Shown piece after piece: positions 18,807 through 27,120 of a stretch of 64,000 bases of DNA. The position numbers and the translations under genes were made by a program. The notes under the pieces were generated by a model. It worked only from the letters and a program-made list of their open reading frames with translations, was not told the DNA's origin and searched no databases. Every line of letters starts with the position of its first letter. Position 1 is the first letter of the stretch. This DNA is from Nocardia sp. NRRL S-836 (lineage in GTDB: Bacteria > Actinomycetota > Actinomycetes > Mycobacteriales > Pseudonocardiaceae): positions 18,084-82,083 of the forward strand of contig NZ_LGDY01000002.1 in the NCBI RefSeq assembly GCF_001279525.1, given 5' to 3'.

Positions 18807-19409
18807 GTGTCCGAGGTCCGTCTCGCCGCTGAGCAGCGCACTGAATTCGGCAAGGGCGCCGCCCGCCGTACCCGTCGCGCCGGCAAGATCCCCGCGGTGC
18901 TCTACGGCCACGGTTCCGACCCGAAGCACCTGGCCCTGCCGGCGCTCGAGTTCGCCCGTGTCGTCCGTGAGCACGGTCAGAACGCCGTCCTCACCCTCGC
19001 CCTCGACGGCGGGAGTGAGCTGGCGCTGACCAAGACCGTCACCACGCACCCCATCAAGAACTACATCGAGCACGTCGACCTGCTGCTCGTCCAGCGCGGC
19101 GAGAAGGTCACCGTCGAGGTGCCGCTGGTCATCTCGGGCGAGCCCGCCTCGGGCACGCTGCTGACGCAGGACCTCAGCACGATCCAGATCGAGTCCGACG
19201 CGATGAACATCCCGGAGCAGATCGAGCTGTCGATCGCCGGTGTCGCCGCGGGCACGCAGATCCACGCCAGTGACCTGACGCTGCCGGAAGGTGCCGTCCT
19301 GATCACCGACGCCGACGCGCTCGTCGTCGCCGTCAACGAGGCGCCGTCCGCGGCGCAGCTCGAGGGTGACGAGGCCGCCGCTCCGGCCGAGGCCACCGAG
19401 GAAAGCTGA
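18807..19409 (+). CDS. rplY: 50S ribosomal protein L25 (general stress protein Ctc type)
   Basis: 200 aa from GTG 18807, preceded by SD AAGGAG (18792-18797). The N-terminal L25 5S-rRNA-binding domain reads 'RTEFGKGAARRTRRAGKIPAVLYGHG' and is followed by the TL5 C-terminal domain ('PEQIELSIAGVAAGTQIHASDLTLPEG') and an acidic Ala/Glu tail. This is the long Ctc form found in actinobacteria. It binds 5S rRNA in the large subunit. The pairing with pth 0.5 kb downstream is conserved, here with a DivIVA-repeat gene in between. Confidence 0.97.
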   Translation: MSEVRLAAEQRTEFGKGAARRTRRAGKIPAVLYGHGSDPKHLALPALEFARVVREHGQNAVLTLALDGGSELALTKTVTTHPIKNYIEHVDLLLVQRGEKVTVEVPLVISGEPASGTLLTQDLSTIQIESDAMNIPEQIELSIAGVAAGTQIHASDLTLPEGAVLITDADALVVAVNEAPSAAQLEGDEAAAPAEATEES

Positions 19410-19434
19410 GCCCCATCACGTCGGGCCGGACAGA

Positions 19435-19471
19435 CGGCGCGCCACCTCCTCACGAGGGGGGCGGCGCGCCG
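19435..19471 (+). terminator. Hairpin between rplY and the DivIVA-repeat gene
   Basis: CGGCGCGCC (19435-19443) pairs with GGCGCGCCG (19463-19471); inner bases CCTC/GAGG extend the stem. There is no T-run, and the hairpin ends at the base before the TTG start at 19472, so it may act as attenuator or translational block rather than a simple terminator. Confidence 0.6.
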
Positions 19472-19978
19472 TTGCAGTACCTGCGTCCGACCGAGATCCG
19501 GGTCCGGACCTTCCGCCGCAAGCGCCAGGGCTACGACCCGGGCCAGGTCCACGAGTTCCTGTCGATCATCGCCGACGCGCTGTCCGGCCGGATGCGGCTC
19601 AACCCGGACCACGTGCAGACCGTGCGGTTCGCGGCCGTGCCCAACGGCTACGACCCGCGCCAGGTCGACGAGCTGCTGCACCTGCTGGAGTTCCAGGTCC
19701 GCAACGGCATCGTGCCGCCGACCGGGCTGAGCACCGGCGAGGACCTGGCCACACGCAAGATCCCCCGGTCGAGCACCGGCTACGATCGCGTGGAAGTCGA
19801 CGCCTTCCTCGCCCGTGCCGCGGCCAACCTGGACGGCCGGGGTGCGATGACCTCCACCGAGGTCCGCAACACCCGGTTCAGCACCACGTCCGGCCTGCTG
19901 GGCCGCGGGTACCAGGTGCAGGCCGTGGACGCGTTGCTGGACGACCTCGAGCAGGAGTTGCGGTTCCGTGGACGATGA
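19472..19978 (+). CDS. Small DivIVA-like repeat protein (four GY-motif repeats)
   Basis: 168 aa from TTG 19472. The protein is built from four units with the same core: '[12 protein letters not shown]', '[12 protein letters not shown]', '[12 protein letters not shown]' and '[12 protein letters not shown]', each preceded by an 'I/VR...F' strand-like segment. This core is the N-terminal membrane-targeting motif of DivIVA/Wag31 (DivI1A domain), but there is no long coiled coil. The repeats come as two pairs. A larger paralogue with eight units lies at 22712. Role unknown; binding to curved membrane or to polar-growth proteins is an inference. It overlaps pth by 11 bp. The start lies right behind a hairpin and could be wrong by a few codons. 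Confidence 0.8.
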   Translation: MQYLRPTEIRVRTFRRKRQGYDPGQVHEFLSIIADALSGRMRLNPDHVQTVRFAAVPNGYDPRQVDELLHLLEFQVRNGIVPPTGLSTGEDLATRKIPRSSTGYDRVEVDAFLARAAANLDGRGAMTSTEVRNTRFSTTSGLLGRGYQVQAVDALLDDLEQELRFRGR

Positions 19979-20531
19979 GCTCGCCCTCGTTGTGGGCCTG
20001 GGCAACCCCGGCCCGAAGTACGAGGGCAACCGCCACAACATCGGCTTCCTGGTCCTCGACGAGCTGGCCCACCGGGCCGGCGGCAAGTTCAAGGCGCACA
20101 GGTCCGGTGCCGAGGTCGTCGAGGGACGCCTGTCCGGCCGCCGCGTCGTGCTCGCCAAGCCGCGCAGCTTCATGAACCTCTCCGGCGGCCCCGTCTCCAG
20201 CGCCGCCAAGTTCTACAAGCCGGGCCTCGTCGTCGTCGTCCACGACGAGCTGGACCTGCCGTTCGCCGCGATCCGCATGAAGCTCGGCGGCGGCGACAAC
20301 GGCCACAACGGACTGCGCTCCATCACGAAGTCGCTGGGCACCAAGGACTACTACCGCGTCCGCTTCGGCATCGACCGGCCGTCCGGCCGCCAGGACCCCG
20401 CCGACTACGTGCTGAAGGACTTCTCCGCGGTGGAGCGCAAGCAGCTCGCCCTGGAGATCGACCGGGCGGCGGACGCGACGGAGGCGTTGGTCAGCAAGGG
20501 CCTGGAAGCCGCCCAAAACGCCTTCCACTGA
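19968..20531 (+). CDS. pth: Peptidyl-tRNA hydrolase
   Basis: 187 aa from GTG 19968. Conserved blocks: '[20 protein letters not shown]' (catalytic His in NRHN), '[14 protein letters not shown]', '[11 protein letters not shown]' and '[13 protein letters not shown]'. It frees tRNA from prematurely released peptidyl-tRNA and is essential. It is coupled to the upstream DivIVA-repeat gene by an 11-bp overlap, an insertion into the usual rplY-pth order. Confidence 0.97.
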   Translation: MDDELALVVGLGNPGPKYEGNRHNIGFLVLDELAHRAGGKFKAHRSGAEVVEGRLSGRRVVLAKPRSFMNLSGGPVSSAAKFYKPGLVVVVHDELDLPFAAIRMKLGGGDNGHNGLRSITKSLGTKDYYRVRFGIDRPSGRQDPADYVLKDFSAVERKQLALEIDRAADATEALVSKGLEAAQNAFH

Positions 20532-20566
20532 GCCGTAGGATGCCGGCATGACCAACCGAAAGGGCC

Positions 20567-21001
20567 ATGCCGCGTAAGCCCGCCGGCACCGTCCGCGCCC
20601 AGTTCCCGCCGCTGCCCCACCGCCTCGACGCCGCCGACGACGTCCCAGGCGTGTCGCCGTCCACCCGGCGGGAGATCCGCAAGCTCGAATTCGCCCACGA
20701 ACGCCTGTACCGCGGCGCCGTCCGGAACTGGCTGTGGAAGTGGCGCATCGAGGCGTGCGGCCCGCCATGCCGCGAAGAGGACGACGGCTCGTGTCGCGGG
20801 CCGTACGAGCACGACGACGACGGGCACTGGGAACGCGAGGACCTGGAGGACGTGCTGCGGCTGCTGCCCGCCCCCGCCGCACGGGACCTGCGGCGGGTGG
20901 TGGAGCGGATCGACAACCACCACCGGTCGGGGTGTCCTGGCTGGCGCGACTGCCGTTGGCGCCGCAGGGGCCGGACACCCCCGACCTGGTGGCGGAACTA
21001 G
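20567..21001 (+). CDS. Hypothetical Arg/Cys-rich protein
   Basis: 144 aa, not recognised. It opens 'MPRKPAGTVRAQFPPLPHRLDAADD', then a helix 'STRREIRKLEFAHERLYRGAVRNWLWKWRIE', a Cys/acidic stretch 'CGPPCREEDDGSCRGPYEHDD' and helix 'EDLEDVLRLLPAPAARDLRRVVERID'. The tail is odd: 'CPGWRDCRWRRRGRTPPTWW' in this frame, whereas the +1 frame reads 'VSWLARLPLAPQGPDTPDLV', which looks more like a normal C-terminus. A frameshift or recent change at about 20930 is possible. It ends 4 bp inside the convergent ligase gene. Confidence 0.6.
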   Translation: MPRKPAGTVRAQFPPLPHRLDAADDVPGVSPSTRREIRKLEFAHERLYRGAVRNWLWKWRIEACGPPCREEDDGSCRGPYEHDDDGHWEREDLEDVLRLLPAPAARDLRRVVERIDNHHRSGCPGWRDCRWRRRGRTPPTWWRN

Positions 21002-22611
21002 ACCAGCGCGGCCGCCGCGGACCTGCGCAGCTTGCCGGACGGCGTCTTCGGCAGCGTTCCCGGCGGCTGCACGACCACCGCGAACGGCCGCAGCCCCACC
21101 GCGTCGACCACGCGGGCGGTGACCTCCTTGACGAGGCCCTTCTCCGCCTCGGCGTCACCGGCCAGCGTCGACTCGACCACGACGGCGAACCGTTCGCGCT
21201 GCGTCCCGGCGTCCAGCCGGACGGCCACGGCGTTGCCCGCGCGCACGCCGTCCACCGAGCACGCGGCGCGTTCGACGTCGGTCGGGTAGATGTTGCGGCC
21301 GCCCATGATGATGACGTCCTTGCGCCGCCCGCAGACGACGACCTGGCCGTCCTCCACCACGTACCCGAGGTCACCGGTGGACAGCCAGCCGTCGGCGTCC
21401 TGCGTCGCCAGCGGACCGTTCACCGTCAGGTATCCGGGCGTCACGGCGTCGCCGCGGAGCTGGATCTCACCGACCGAGCGCAGTCCCACGACATCGCCGT
21501 CGTCGTTGACCACGCGCAGCTCCAGGCCCGGCAGCGGCGGTCCCAGCAACGGGTAGGCGCGGCCGGACTCCGACGGCACGGCCTGGCGCGCGGCCTCCAG
21601 CTCCTGGGGGTCCACGACGTCGACCGACAGGCCGGTGAACAACGGCGCGAACGCCACGCCCAGCGTGGTCTCCGCCATGCCGTAGGCGGCCAGGATCGAC
21701 TCCGGCCGCAGCCCGAACCGGGCGCCCGCGTCGATGAACGACTTGACCGCGGCCGGGTCGATCGGCTCGGCGCCGTTCAACGCGAGCCGCAGGGTCGACA
21801 GGTCGAACGAGTCGTCCGACGAGGCGAGGCGGCGGGCCACGATCGCGTAGGCGAAGTTCGGCGCGGCGGTGATCGTGCCACCGTGCCGGGTGATCAGGTC
21901 GGCCCACAGGGTCGGGCGGGACAGGAAGTCGACCGGGGTGACCTTCACGAGCTCCAGGCCGAACAGCATCGGCACGGTCAGGAACCCGACCATCCCCATG
22001 TCGTGGAACAACGGCAGCCACGACACCATGACGTCCGACGTCGGGTCCAGCGCCGCTGCCTCGCGCATTCCAAGCGCGTTCGACATCAGGTTGCGGTGGG
22101 TGATGCGGACCGCCTTGGGGTCCGCGGTGGAGCCGCTGGTCAACTGCAGCAGTGCGGTGGCATCCTCGGGGGTGGGAACAGGGTCGGCGATCGGCTCGCC
22201 GTCGAGCTCGGACAGCTTCCGGTAGGCGATTCCGTGCTGGTCCAGCACGGGGGCCAGTGCGTCGAACGGAGCGCCGAGCAGCACGAGACGAGAGTCGATC
22301 ATGGCGAGCACCCGCACCGTGTCCTCGGCCCACTCGGCCAGGTCGGTGCGCGGTGTGGGTTGATGCAACATCGTGACGCTCCCGCCGCACAGCCATGCGG
22401 CCTGCACGGCTGGGGCGATCGCGGCTGGTTCGGCGGCGAGCACTGCGATCGCGGTGCCCGGCGCCACATCGAGCGCACCGGCCATCCGCCGGGCGCGTTC
22501 GTGCACCTCGGCCCAGGTCCGGCGGACCGGCTCGGCGGGTTCCCCCGTCGTCATGCCCTTGCCACTGCCGTTTGCGGCCGTCGCCAGCATCACATCCACG
22601 AACTGACTCAT
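20998..22611 (-). CDS. Fatty acyl-AMP/acyl-CoA ligase (ANL superfamily)
   Basis: 537 aa. Adenylate-forming signatures: P-loop 'LTSGSTADPKAVRITHRN' (about 157-175), 'LPLFHDMGMVG', 'AYGMAET' (A5 region), 'STGDLGYVVEDGQVVVCGRRKDVIIMGGRNIYPTDVE' (A7-A8) and a terminal 'PKTPSGKLRRS' with the A10 Lys. The HDMGM block and the 'GRNIYPTDVE' variant are characteristic of fatty acyl-AMP ligases (FadD32/FAAL type), which activate fatty acids for polyketide or lipopeptide assembly. No PKS, NRPS or acyl-carrier gene is nearby, so the partner is unknown. It diverges from the eight-repeat DivIVA-like gene. Confidence 0.9.
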   Translation of the reverse strand: MSQFVDVMLATAANGSGKGMTTGEPAEPVRRTWAEVHERARRMAGALDVAPGTAIAVLAAEPAAIAPAVQAAWLCGGSVTMLHQPTPRTDLAEWAEDTVRVLAMIDSRLVLLGAPFDALAPVLDQHGIAYRKLSELDGEPIADPVPTPEDATALLQLTSGSTADPKAVRITHRNLMSNALGMREAAALDPTSDVMVSWLPLFHDMGMVGFLTVPMLFGLELVKVTPVDFLSRPTLWADLITRHGGTITAAPNFAYAIVARRLASSDDSFDLSTLRLALNGAEPIDPAAVKSFIDAGARFGLRPESILAAYGMAETTLGVAFAPLFTGLSVDVVDPQELEAARQAVPSESGRAYPLLGPPLPGLELRVVNDDGDVVGLRSVGEIQLRGDAVTPGYLTVNGPLATQDADGWLSTGDLGYVVEDGQVVVCGRRKDVIIMGGRNIYPTDVERAACSVDGVRAGNAVAVRLDAGTQRERFAVVVESTLAGDAEAEKGLVKEVTARVVDAVGLRPFAVVVQPPGTLPKTPSGKLRRSAAAALV

Positions 22612-22711
22612 GTTCGTGATCGTAGTGGCGGCCTTTGGTCCATCAGGGCGAAACGTTATGCCACGCGAAACGCGATACTCCCCAGTACAGGTACGCAGGA
22701 GGAGGTCATTG

Positions 22712-24073
22712 GTGGATCGGGGCGGCCCCGGAGCGCAGCATCGTCTGCCCGCTCATCCGGCACCTCTGCTCTCCGCGCAGGACGTGGCGCTCGTCGCGTT
22801 CCACCGCCCTCCGAAGGGCCAGCGGGGGTACGACGCGACCGAGGTCGACGCGTTCCTCGACCGGGTCGAGGACACCATGCGCAGCAAGGACGTCCTGACG
22901 CGCGAGGACGTGCTGAACGTCCGGTTCCGCACGGCGACCCGTGATCCGGGCTACGACGTCAACGAGGTCAACGTGTTCATGGAGCTGGTCGCCGACACGC
23001 TGCGGTCCACTCCGCAACGCCAGCAGGCCGCCGCACCGGCCCAGGGCGCGCACGCCACGTCGCAGGCGCTGAGACCCGCGGTGCGGCTGTCGCCCGACGA
23101 CGTCGCGGCCGTGCGGTTCCACAAGCCCAGGCCGGGCACCCGCGGCTACCACGAGGGCCAGGTCGACGCGTTCCTCGACCGCATCGAGGCCACCCTGCGC
23201 GGGCGGGACAACCTGACCGCGCAACAGGTCCAGGACGCGGTGTTCGGCGAGTCCGCGCCCGGCACGTTCGGCTACGACTCCGAGGACGTCGACACGTTCC
23301 TCGACCTGGTCGTGCTGATGTTCGAGACCGCGCCACCACCCGTCGTCCAGGCACCGCCGACGGCGCAGCTGCCGCAGCAGCAGCGTCCACAACGGCCGGT
23401 CCCGCCGCCGCAGCAGCAGCGACCGCAACGCCCCCAGGCGGTCCCACCGCCTCCGCCTCCACCTCCGCAGAAGCAGCAGGCACTCCCGGCGCCACCGGCA
23501 CCACCGGTGCCACCGGTGCCGCCGCGCCCGAAGGCCGGTGGGGAGAAGAAGCTCACGGCCCGCGACATCCGCAACGTCGCGTTCCACCGCCCGCCGCGTG
23601 GCCGCCGCGGCTACCAGGAGTCCCAGGTGGACGCTTTCCTCGACCGCATCGAGGCGACGCTGATGGGGCAGGACAACCTGACGGGCAAGGACGTCCGCGA
23701 CATCCGGTTCTCCCGCCCGCTGATCGGCCGGCGCGGCTACGACGAGACCGAGGTGGACGCGTTCCTGGCCAGGGTCGAGCAGCAGCTCTCCGGGCCGGTG
23801 CGCAGCATGCCGCAGGTCAGGTCCTGGAAGGAGCTGCGCCAGCTGCGCATCCCGCAGGCGGCGTCCGGGCAGCGCGGCTACCGCACCGCGCAGGTCGACC
23901 GGATGCTGGAGGAGATCGGCGTCGCGCTCGACGGCATGCTGGGGGCGACCTCCGAGGAGGTCATGAAGACCCGCTTCAGCTACGCGCTGCTGTCCGGGCA
24001 GGGCTACGACACGTCGTTCATCGACGAGCTGCTGCCCCAGCTGGCCGGCGAACTGCGCCGCCGCGGCAAGTAG
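22712..24073 (+). CDS. Large DivIVA-like repeat protein (eight GY-motif repeats, Pro/Gln linker)
   Basis: 453 aa from GTG 22712, chosen for the strong SD AGGAGGAGG (22697-22705). Eight copies of a DivI1A-like core occur as four pairs: 'RGYDATEVDAFL', 'PGYDVNEVNVFM', 'RGYHEGQVDAFL', 'FGYDSEDVDTFL', then a ~75-residue Pro/Gln-rich linker, then 'RGYQESQVDAFL', 'RGYDETEVDAFL', 'RGYRTAQVDRML' and 'QGYDTSFIDELL'. Each odd unit is introduced by 'V.FHRPP.G' type text. Normal DivIVA has one such motif plus a coiled coil; here the coiled coil is absent. A scaffold at membranes or the hyphal tip is the natural guess but unproven. It starts divergently from the acyl-AMP ligase and ends at a strong bidirectional terminator. 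Confidence 0.85.
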   Translation: MDRGGPGAQHRLPAHPAPLLSAQDVALVAFHRPPKGQRGYDATEVDAFLDRVEDTMRSKDVLTREDVLNVRFRTATRDPGYDVNEVNVFMELVADTLRSTPQRQQAAAPAQGAHATSQALRPAVRLSPDDVAAVRFHKPRPGTRGYHEGQVDAFLDRIEATLRGRDNLTAQQVQDAVFGESAPGTFGYDSEDVDTFLDLVVLMFETAPPPVVQAPPTAQLPQQQRPQRPVPPPQQQRPQRPQAVPPPPPPPPQKQQALPAPPAPPVPPVPPRPKAGGEKKLTARDIRNVAFHRPPRGRRGYQESQVDAFLDRIEATLMGQDNLTGKDVRDIRFSRPLIGRRGYDETEVDAFLARVEQQLSGPVRSMPQVRSWKELRQLRIPQAASGQRGYRTAQVDRMLEEIGVALDGMLGATSEEVMKTRFSYALLSGQGYDTSFIDELLPQLAGELRRRGK

Positions 24074-24088
24074 CCGTCTTCCCGGCGT

Positions 24089-24132
24089 GTCCGTGAGCAC
24101 CACCGGCACGGCCGCCGGTGGTGCTCACGGAC
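24089..24132. terminator. Bidirectional terminator hairpin
   Basis: Perfect 19-bp stem: GTCCGTGAGCACCACCGGC (24089-24107), loop ACGGCC, complementary arm 24114-24132. It lies between two convergent genes (24073 and 24137), as expected for a shared terminator. Confidence 0.85.
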
Positions 24133-24136
24133 GTCC

Positions 24137-24544
24137 TCAGCCGCACAAGGAGTTCGGCGAGGAGAAGTAGCTGATGCCGTAGCCGGTGTCCGTGCCGCCG
24201 TTGCGGGTCCAGGCCGTCACGCACGGGTGCTTGTCGGCCGAGCTGTAGAACTTGCCGTCTTCCTTCCACTGGCCGGACAACGTCCGCGTCCTGACCTTGA
24301 AGAGCAGGCCGCGCCCCTTGTCGACCGACATGCAGTAACCGGGAGCCGCCTCACCCGACGCGCCGTGCGACCCGAGGAACACGATCTGGGCCCTGGCGCC
24401 GCTGCCCTTGCTGATGCACACGCTGTACCGCAGCGTGTCGGCCGCCGTGGCGGTGCCGGCACCGACCAGGGTCAACGCCCCGGTCGCCGCCAGCGCACTG
24501 GCCGCCGCGATGATCCGCCTGCTCCACAACACCCGCACACCCAT
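24137..24544 (-). CDS. Small secreted Cys-containing protein
   Basis: 135 aa from ATG 24544 (GGAGAG upstream; an in-frame ATG 18 bp earlier has no SD). Signal peptide: 'VLWSRRIIAAASALAATGALTLVGAGTATAA', probable cleavage after ATA-A. The mature part has four Cys ('YSVCISKG', 'GYCMSVD', 'HPCVTAW', 'NSLCG') and many Gly/Ser, suggesting two disulfides in a small beta-rich domain. Similar exported proteins are common in actinomycetes, with unknown function. Confidence 0.75.
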   Translation of the reverse strand: MGVRVLWSRRIIAAASALAATGALTLVGAGTATAADTLRYSVCISKGSGARAQIVFLGSHGASGEAAPGYCMSVDKGRGLLFKVRTRTLSGQWKEDGKFYSSADKHPCVTAWTRNGGTDTGYGISYFSSPNSLCG

Positions 24545-24654
24545 GGGATCCGCACTCTCCATCCGTTCGCAGTGGACACCGGTGAGTCTGGTGCCGTGCG
24601 CGACCGGCTGGCGAGCCTTTGGCAGCGCCCGTAAGGAATCCGTCCTTTTTCCGG

Positions 24655-26421
24655 TCAGCCCTCGACCACCTCGGCCGCCTCCATCCAGGCGGCCTCGACG
24701 TCGGACTCCTCGGCCAGCACGGCCCGCAGCTCCGCGTCGAGCTTGAGCAGCCGGTCGGGTTCGGTGGCCGCCTCGGCGAGCGCCGCGTGCAGCTCCGCCT
24801 CCTTCTTGTGCAGCTGCTCCAGCCGTCGTTCCAGCCGCGCCAGCTCCTTGCGGGCGGCACGCTGGTCGGCGGCGTTGGAGGGTGCCTTCGCGGCGGCCGG
24901 GGCCGCGGACTCCCTGTCGCGCAACGAGTCCCGGCGCTGCAGGTACTCCTCGATGCCGCCGGGCAGGTCCGTCAGGCCGCCGTCACCGAACAGGGCCACG
25001 ACCTTGTCGCACACGCGCTCGACCAGGTACCGGTCGTGCGAGATGACGATCAACGTGCCGGCCCACGAGTCGAGCAGGTCCTCCAGCTGCTGCAACGTGT
25101 CGATGTCCAGGTCGTTCGTGGGCTCGTCCAGCAGCAGCACGTTCGGCTCGGCCATGAGCAGCCGGCACAGCTGCAGCCGCCGCCGCTCGCCACCGGACAG
25201 GTCCGACACCGGCGTCCACTGCTTCTGCGACGAGAACCCGAACCGCTCGCCCAGCTGCGACGCGGACATCTCGTACTTGCCGAGCACGACACGGCGCGCG
25301 ACCTCCTCGATCGCCTCCAGCACCCGCATCGAGCCGTCGAGGTCGAGCAGCTCCTGCGAGAGGTGCGCGATCTTCACCGTCTGGCCCTGGATCCGCTTGC
25401 CCGTCTCGGGTTCGCGCTCCCCGGCCAGCAGCCTCAGCAACGTCGTCTTGCCGGAACCGTTGACACCGACCAGACCGACGCGTTCACCCGGCCCGATCCG
25501 CCACGTCAGGTCGCGCACCAGCACGCGGTCCGGAATGGACAGTGTCACGTCCTCCAGCTCGATCACGGTGCGGCCCAGCCGCTTCTTGGCGAACGCGAGC
25601 AGCTCGACGTTGTCCCGCAGCGGCGGCACGTCCGCGATCAGCGCCTCGGCCGCCTCGATCCGGTAGCGCGGCTTCGAGGTCCGCGCGGGCGCGCCCCGGC
25701 GCAGCCACGCGAGCTCCTTGCGCGCCAGGTTCTGCCGCTTCTCCTCCAGCACGTCCGCCAGCCGGGTCCGCTCGGCACGGGCGTAGATCCAGTCGGCGTA
25801 GCCGCCCTCGTACTGCTCGACCTTGCCCTGCACGACCTCCCAGGTGCGGTTGCAGACGGTGTCGAGGAACCACCGGTCGTGGGTGACGACGACGAGCGCG
25901 CACTTGCGCGTCAGCAGGTGCTGCGCCAGCCACCGCACGCCTTCGACGTCGAGGTGGTTCGTGGGCTCGTCGAGCACGATCAGTTCGAGGTCCTGGATCA
26001 ACGCGGCCGCGAGCGCGACCCGGCGCCGCTCGCCACCCGACATCGTGGACACCACGGAGTCCAGGCCCAGCGCCATGATCCCGAGACCGTCCAAAATGGA
26101 CCGCACCCGTGCGTCGGCCGCCCACTCGTGCTCGGCGTCGAAGCCGAGCGGGTCGATCACCGCGTTGCGCACGGTCGAGCCGTGCGGCAGCTCGGTCCGC
26201 TGCGTCACGACCGCCATCCGCAGGTCCCGCGACCGCGACACCCGGCCGTCGTCGGCCGGCTCCACCCCGGCCAGCACCTCCAGCAGCGTCGTCTTGCCAC
26301 CGCCGTTCAGGCCGACGACGCCGATCCGGTCGCCCTCGTTGACGCCGAGCGACACGCCGTCGAGCAGCGGCCGGACGCCGAACGACTTCGACACGGACTC
26401 CAGGTTGACCAGGTTGGCCAT
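24655..26421 (-). CDS. ABC-F family ATP-binding protein (EttA/Uup type)
   Basis: 588 aa with two ABC domains and no membrane segment. First domain: Walker A 'GLNGGGKTT' (about residue 40), signature 'MSGGERRRVAL', Walker B 'LIVLDEPTNHLD'. Second domain: 'GVNGSGKTTLLR' (about 327), 'LSGGERRRLQL', 'VLLLDEPTNDLD'. The inter-domain linker carries the PtIM-like region ('RTRLADVLEEKRQNLARKEL'). A Glu-rich coiled-coil tail ('ELARLERRLEQLHKKEAELH') is the Uup-like C-terminal DNA/ribosome-binding extension. These proteins act on ribosomes rather than in transport. It sits in the conserved neighbourhood downstream of ispE. Confidence 0.94.
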   Translation of the reverse strand: MANLVNLESVSKSFGVRPLLDGVSLGVNEGDRIGVVGLNGGGKTTLLEVLAGVEPADDGRVSRSRDLRMAVVTQRTELPHGSTVRNAVIDPLGFDAEHEWAADARVRSILDGLGIMALGLDSVVSTMSGGERRRVALAAALIQDLELIVLDEPTNHLDVEGVRWLAQHLLTRKCALVVVTHDRWFLDTVCNRTWEVVQGKVEQYEGGYADWIYARAERTRLADVLEEKRQNLARKELAWLRRGAPARTSKPRYRIEAAEALIADVPPLRDNVELLAFAKKRLGRTVIELEDVTLSIPDRVLVRDLTWRIGPGERVGLVGVNGSGKTTLLRLLAGEREPETGKRIQGQTVKIAHLSQELLDLDGSMRVLEAIEEVARRVVLGKYEMSASQLGERFGFSSQKQWTPVSDLSGGERRRLQLCRLLMAEPNVLLLDEPTNDLDIDTLQQLEDLLDSWAGTLIVISHDRYLVERVCDKVVALFGDGGLTDLPGGIEEYLQRRDSLRDRESAAPAAAKAPSNAADQRAARKELARLERRLEQLHKKEAELHAALAEAATEPDRLLKLDAELRAVLAEESDVEAAWMEAAEVVEG

Positions 26422-26485
26422 CAAAACCTCACGCCTTGGGGAGAAACTGCCTGATGAAGGCTACCCAGAAGGGTCAAAGCGGTGC

Positions 26486-27097
26486 TCAGAGCACGTCGAT
26501 CCGGGTGAGCACCTGCGCCATCGCGCTCGCCAGCAGCGGCAGCTGCTCCGCGGCCGCCCGCCACCCGGCCTCGTCGCCGCGCACCCACGCGGCACGCGCC
26601 CGGTACAGGCAGGTCGTGTACGCCTGGTCGAACTTCGAGGTCTCCCGCTCGTACTGCCTGAGCGCGCCCGCGACGTGCCCGTTGGTCCGCGCCAGGTCGT
26701 GGACGAGGCTGAGCGCGTGCATCGCGCGGCCGGTGACGACGACCTCGTCCGCCAGGTCGTCCGGGACCGGTACGCCGACGGTGGCGTCCAGCAGCCGCAG
26801 CTCGTCATAGGCACGCCGGCCGACGCGGTGCAGCAGCACCACCGTGACCGCGCAGACGGCCGACACGCCCAGTCCCCACACCCAGTACGGCGTGAACAGG
26901 GTGAACGTCAGGACGAGCGCGGCGACGGCCCACAGCGGGCGGTCGACGGCCATCGCGAACGTGTCCGTGCGGTCGAGGCGCACGGCCCGCCGCTGGTCTT
27001 CGAGGTCGGTGGGAGCGGCGGAGCGCTCGACCCGCTCGGACTCGGGTCCCCGGCGGTAGGGGAAGTAACGCGCGGCATCGAGTGTGCCCAACGTCAT
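26486..27097 (-). CDS. Predicted membrane protein of unknown function
   Basis: 203 aa. Cytoplasmic N-terminus (MTLGTLDAARYFPYRRGPESE), two close transmembrane helices (about residues 55-95, 'LWAVAALVLTFTLFTPYWVWG' then 'GVSAVCAVTVVLLHRVG'), then a soluble helical domain with 'TGRAMHALSLVHDLARTNGHVAGAL' and 'AAWVRGDEAGWRAAAEQLPLL'. Not recognised. It diverges from the 512-aa membrane protein at 27121 with only 23 bp between the starts, suggesting shared control and perhaps shared function. Confidence 0.7.
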   Translation of the reverse strand: MTLGTLDAARYFPYRRGPESERVERSAAPTDLEDQRRAVRLDRTDTFAMAVDRPLWAVAALVLTFTLFTPYWVWGLGVSAVCAVTVVLLHRVGRRAYDELRLLDATVGVPVPDDLADEVVVTGRAMHALSLVHDLARTNGHVAGALRQYERETSKFDQAYTTCLYRARAAWVRGDEAGWRAAAEQLPLLASAMAQVLTRIDVL

Positions 27098-27120
27098 AGC
27101 GGAACACTACAGTCGAGCCC

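Noticed and set aside
24619..26454. 611-codon plus-strand frame opposite the ABC-F gene
   Set aside because: Mirror frame; the two Walker A/B sets are on the minus strand.
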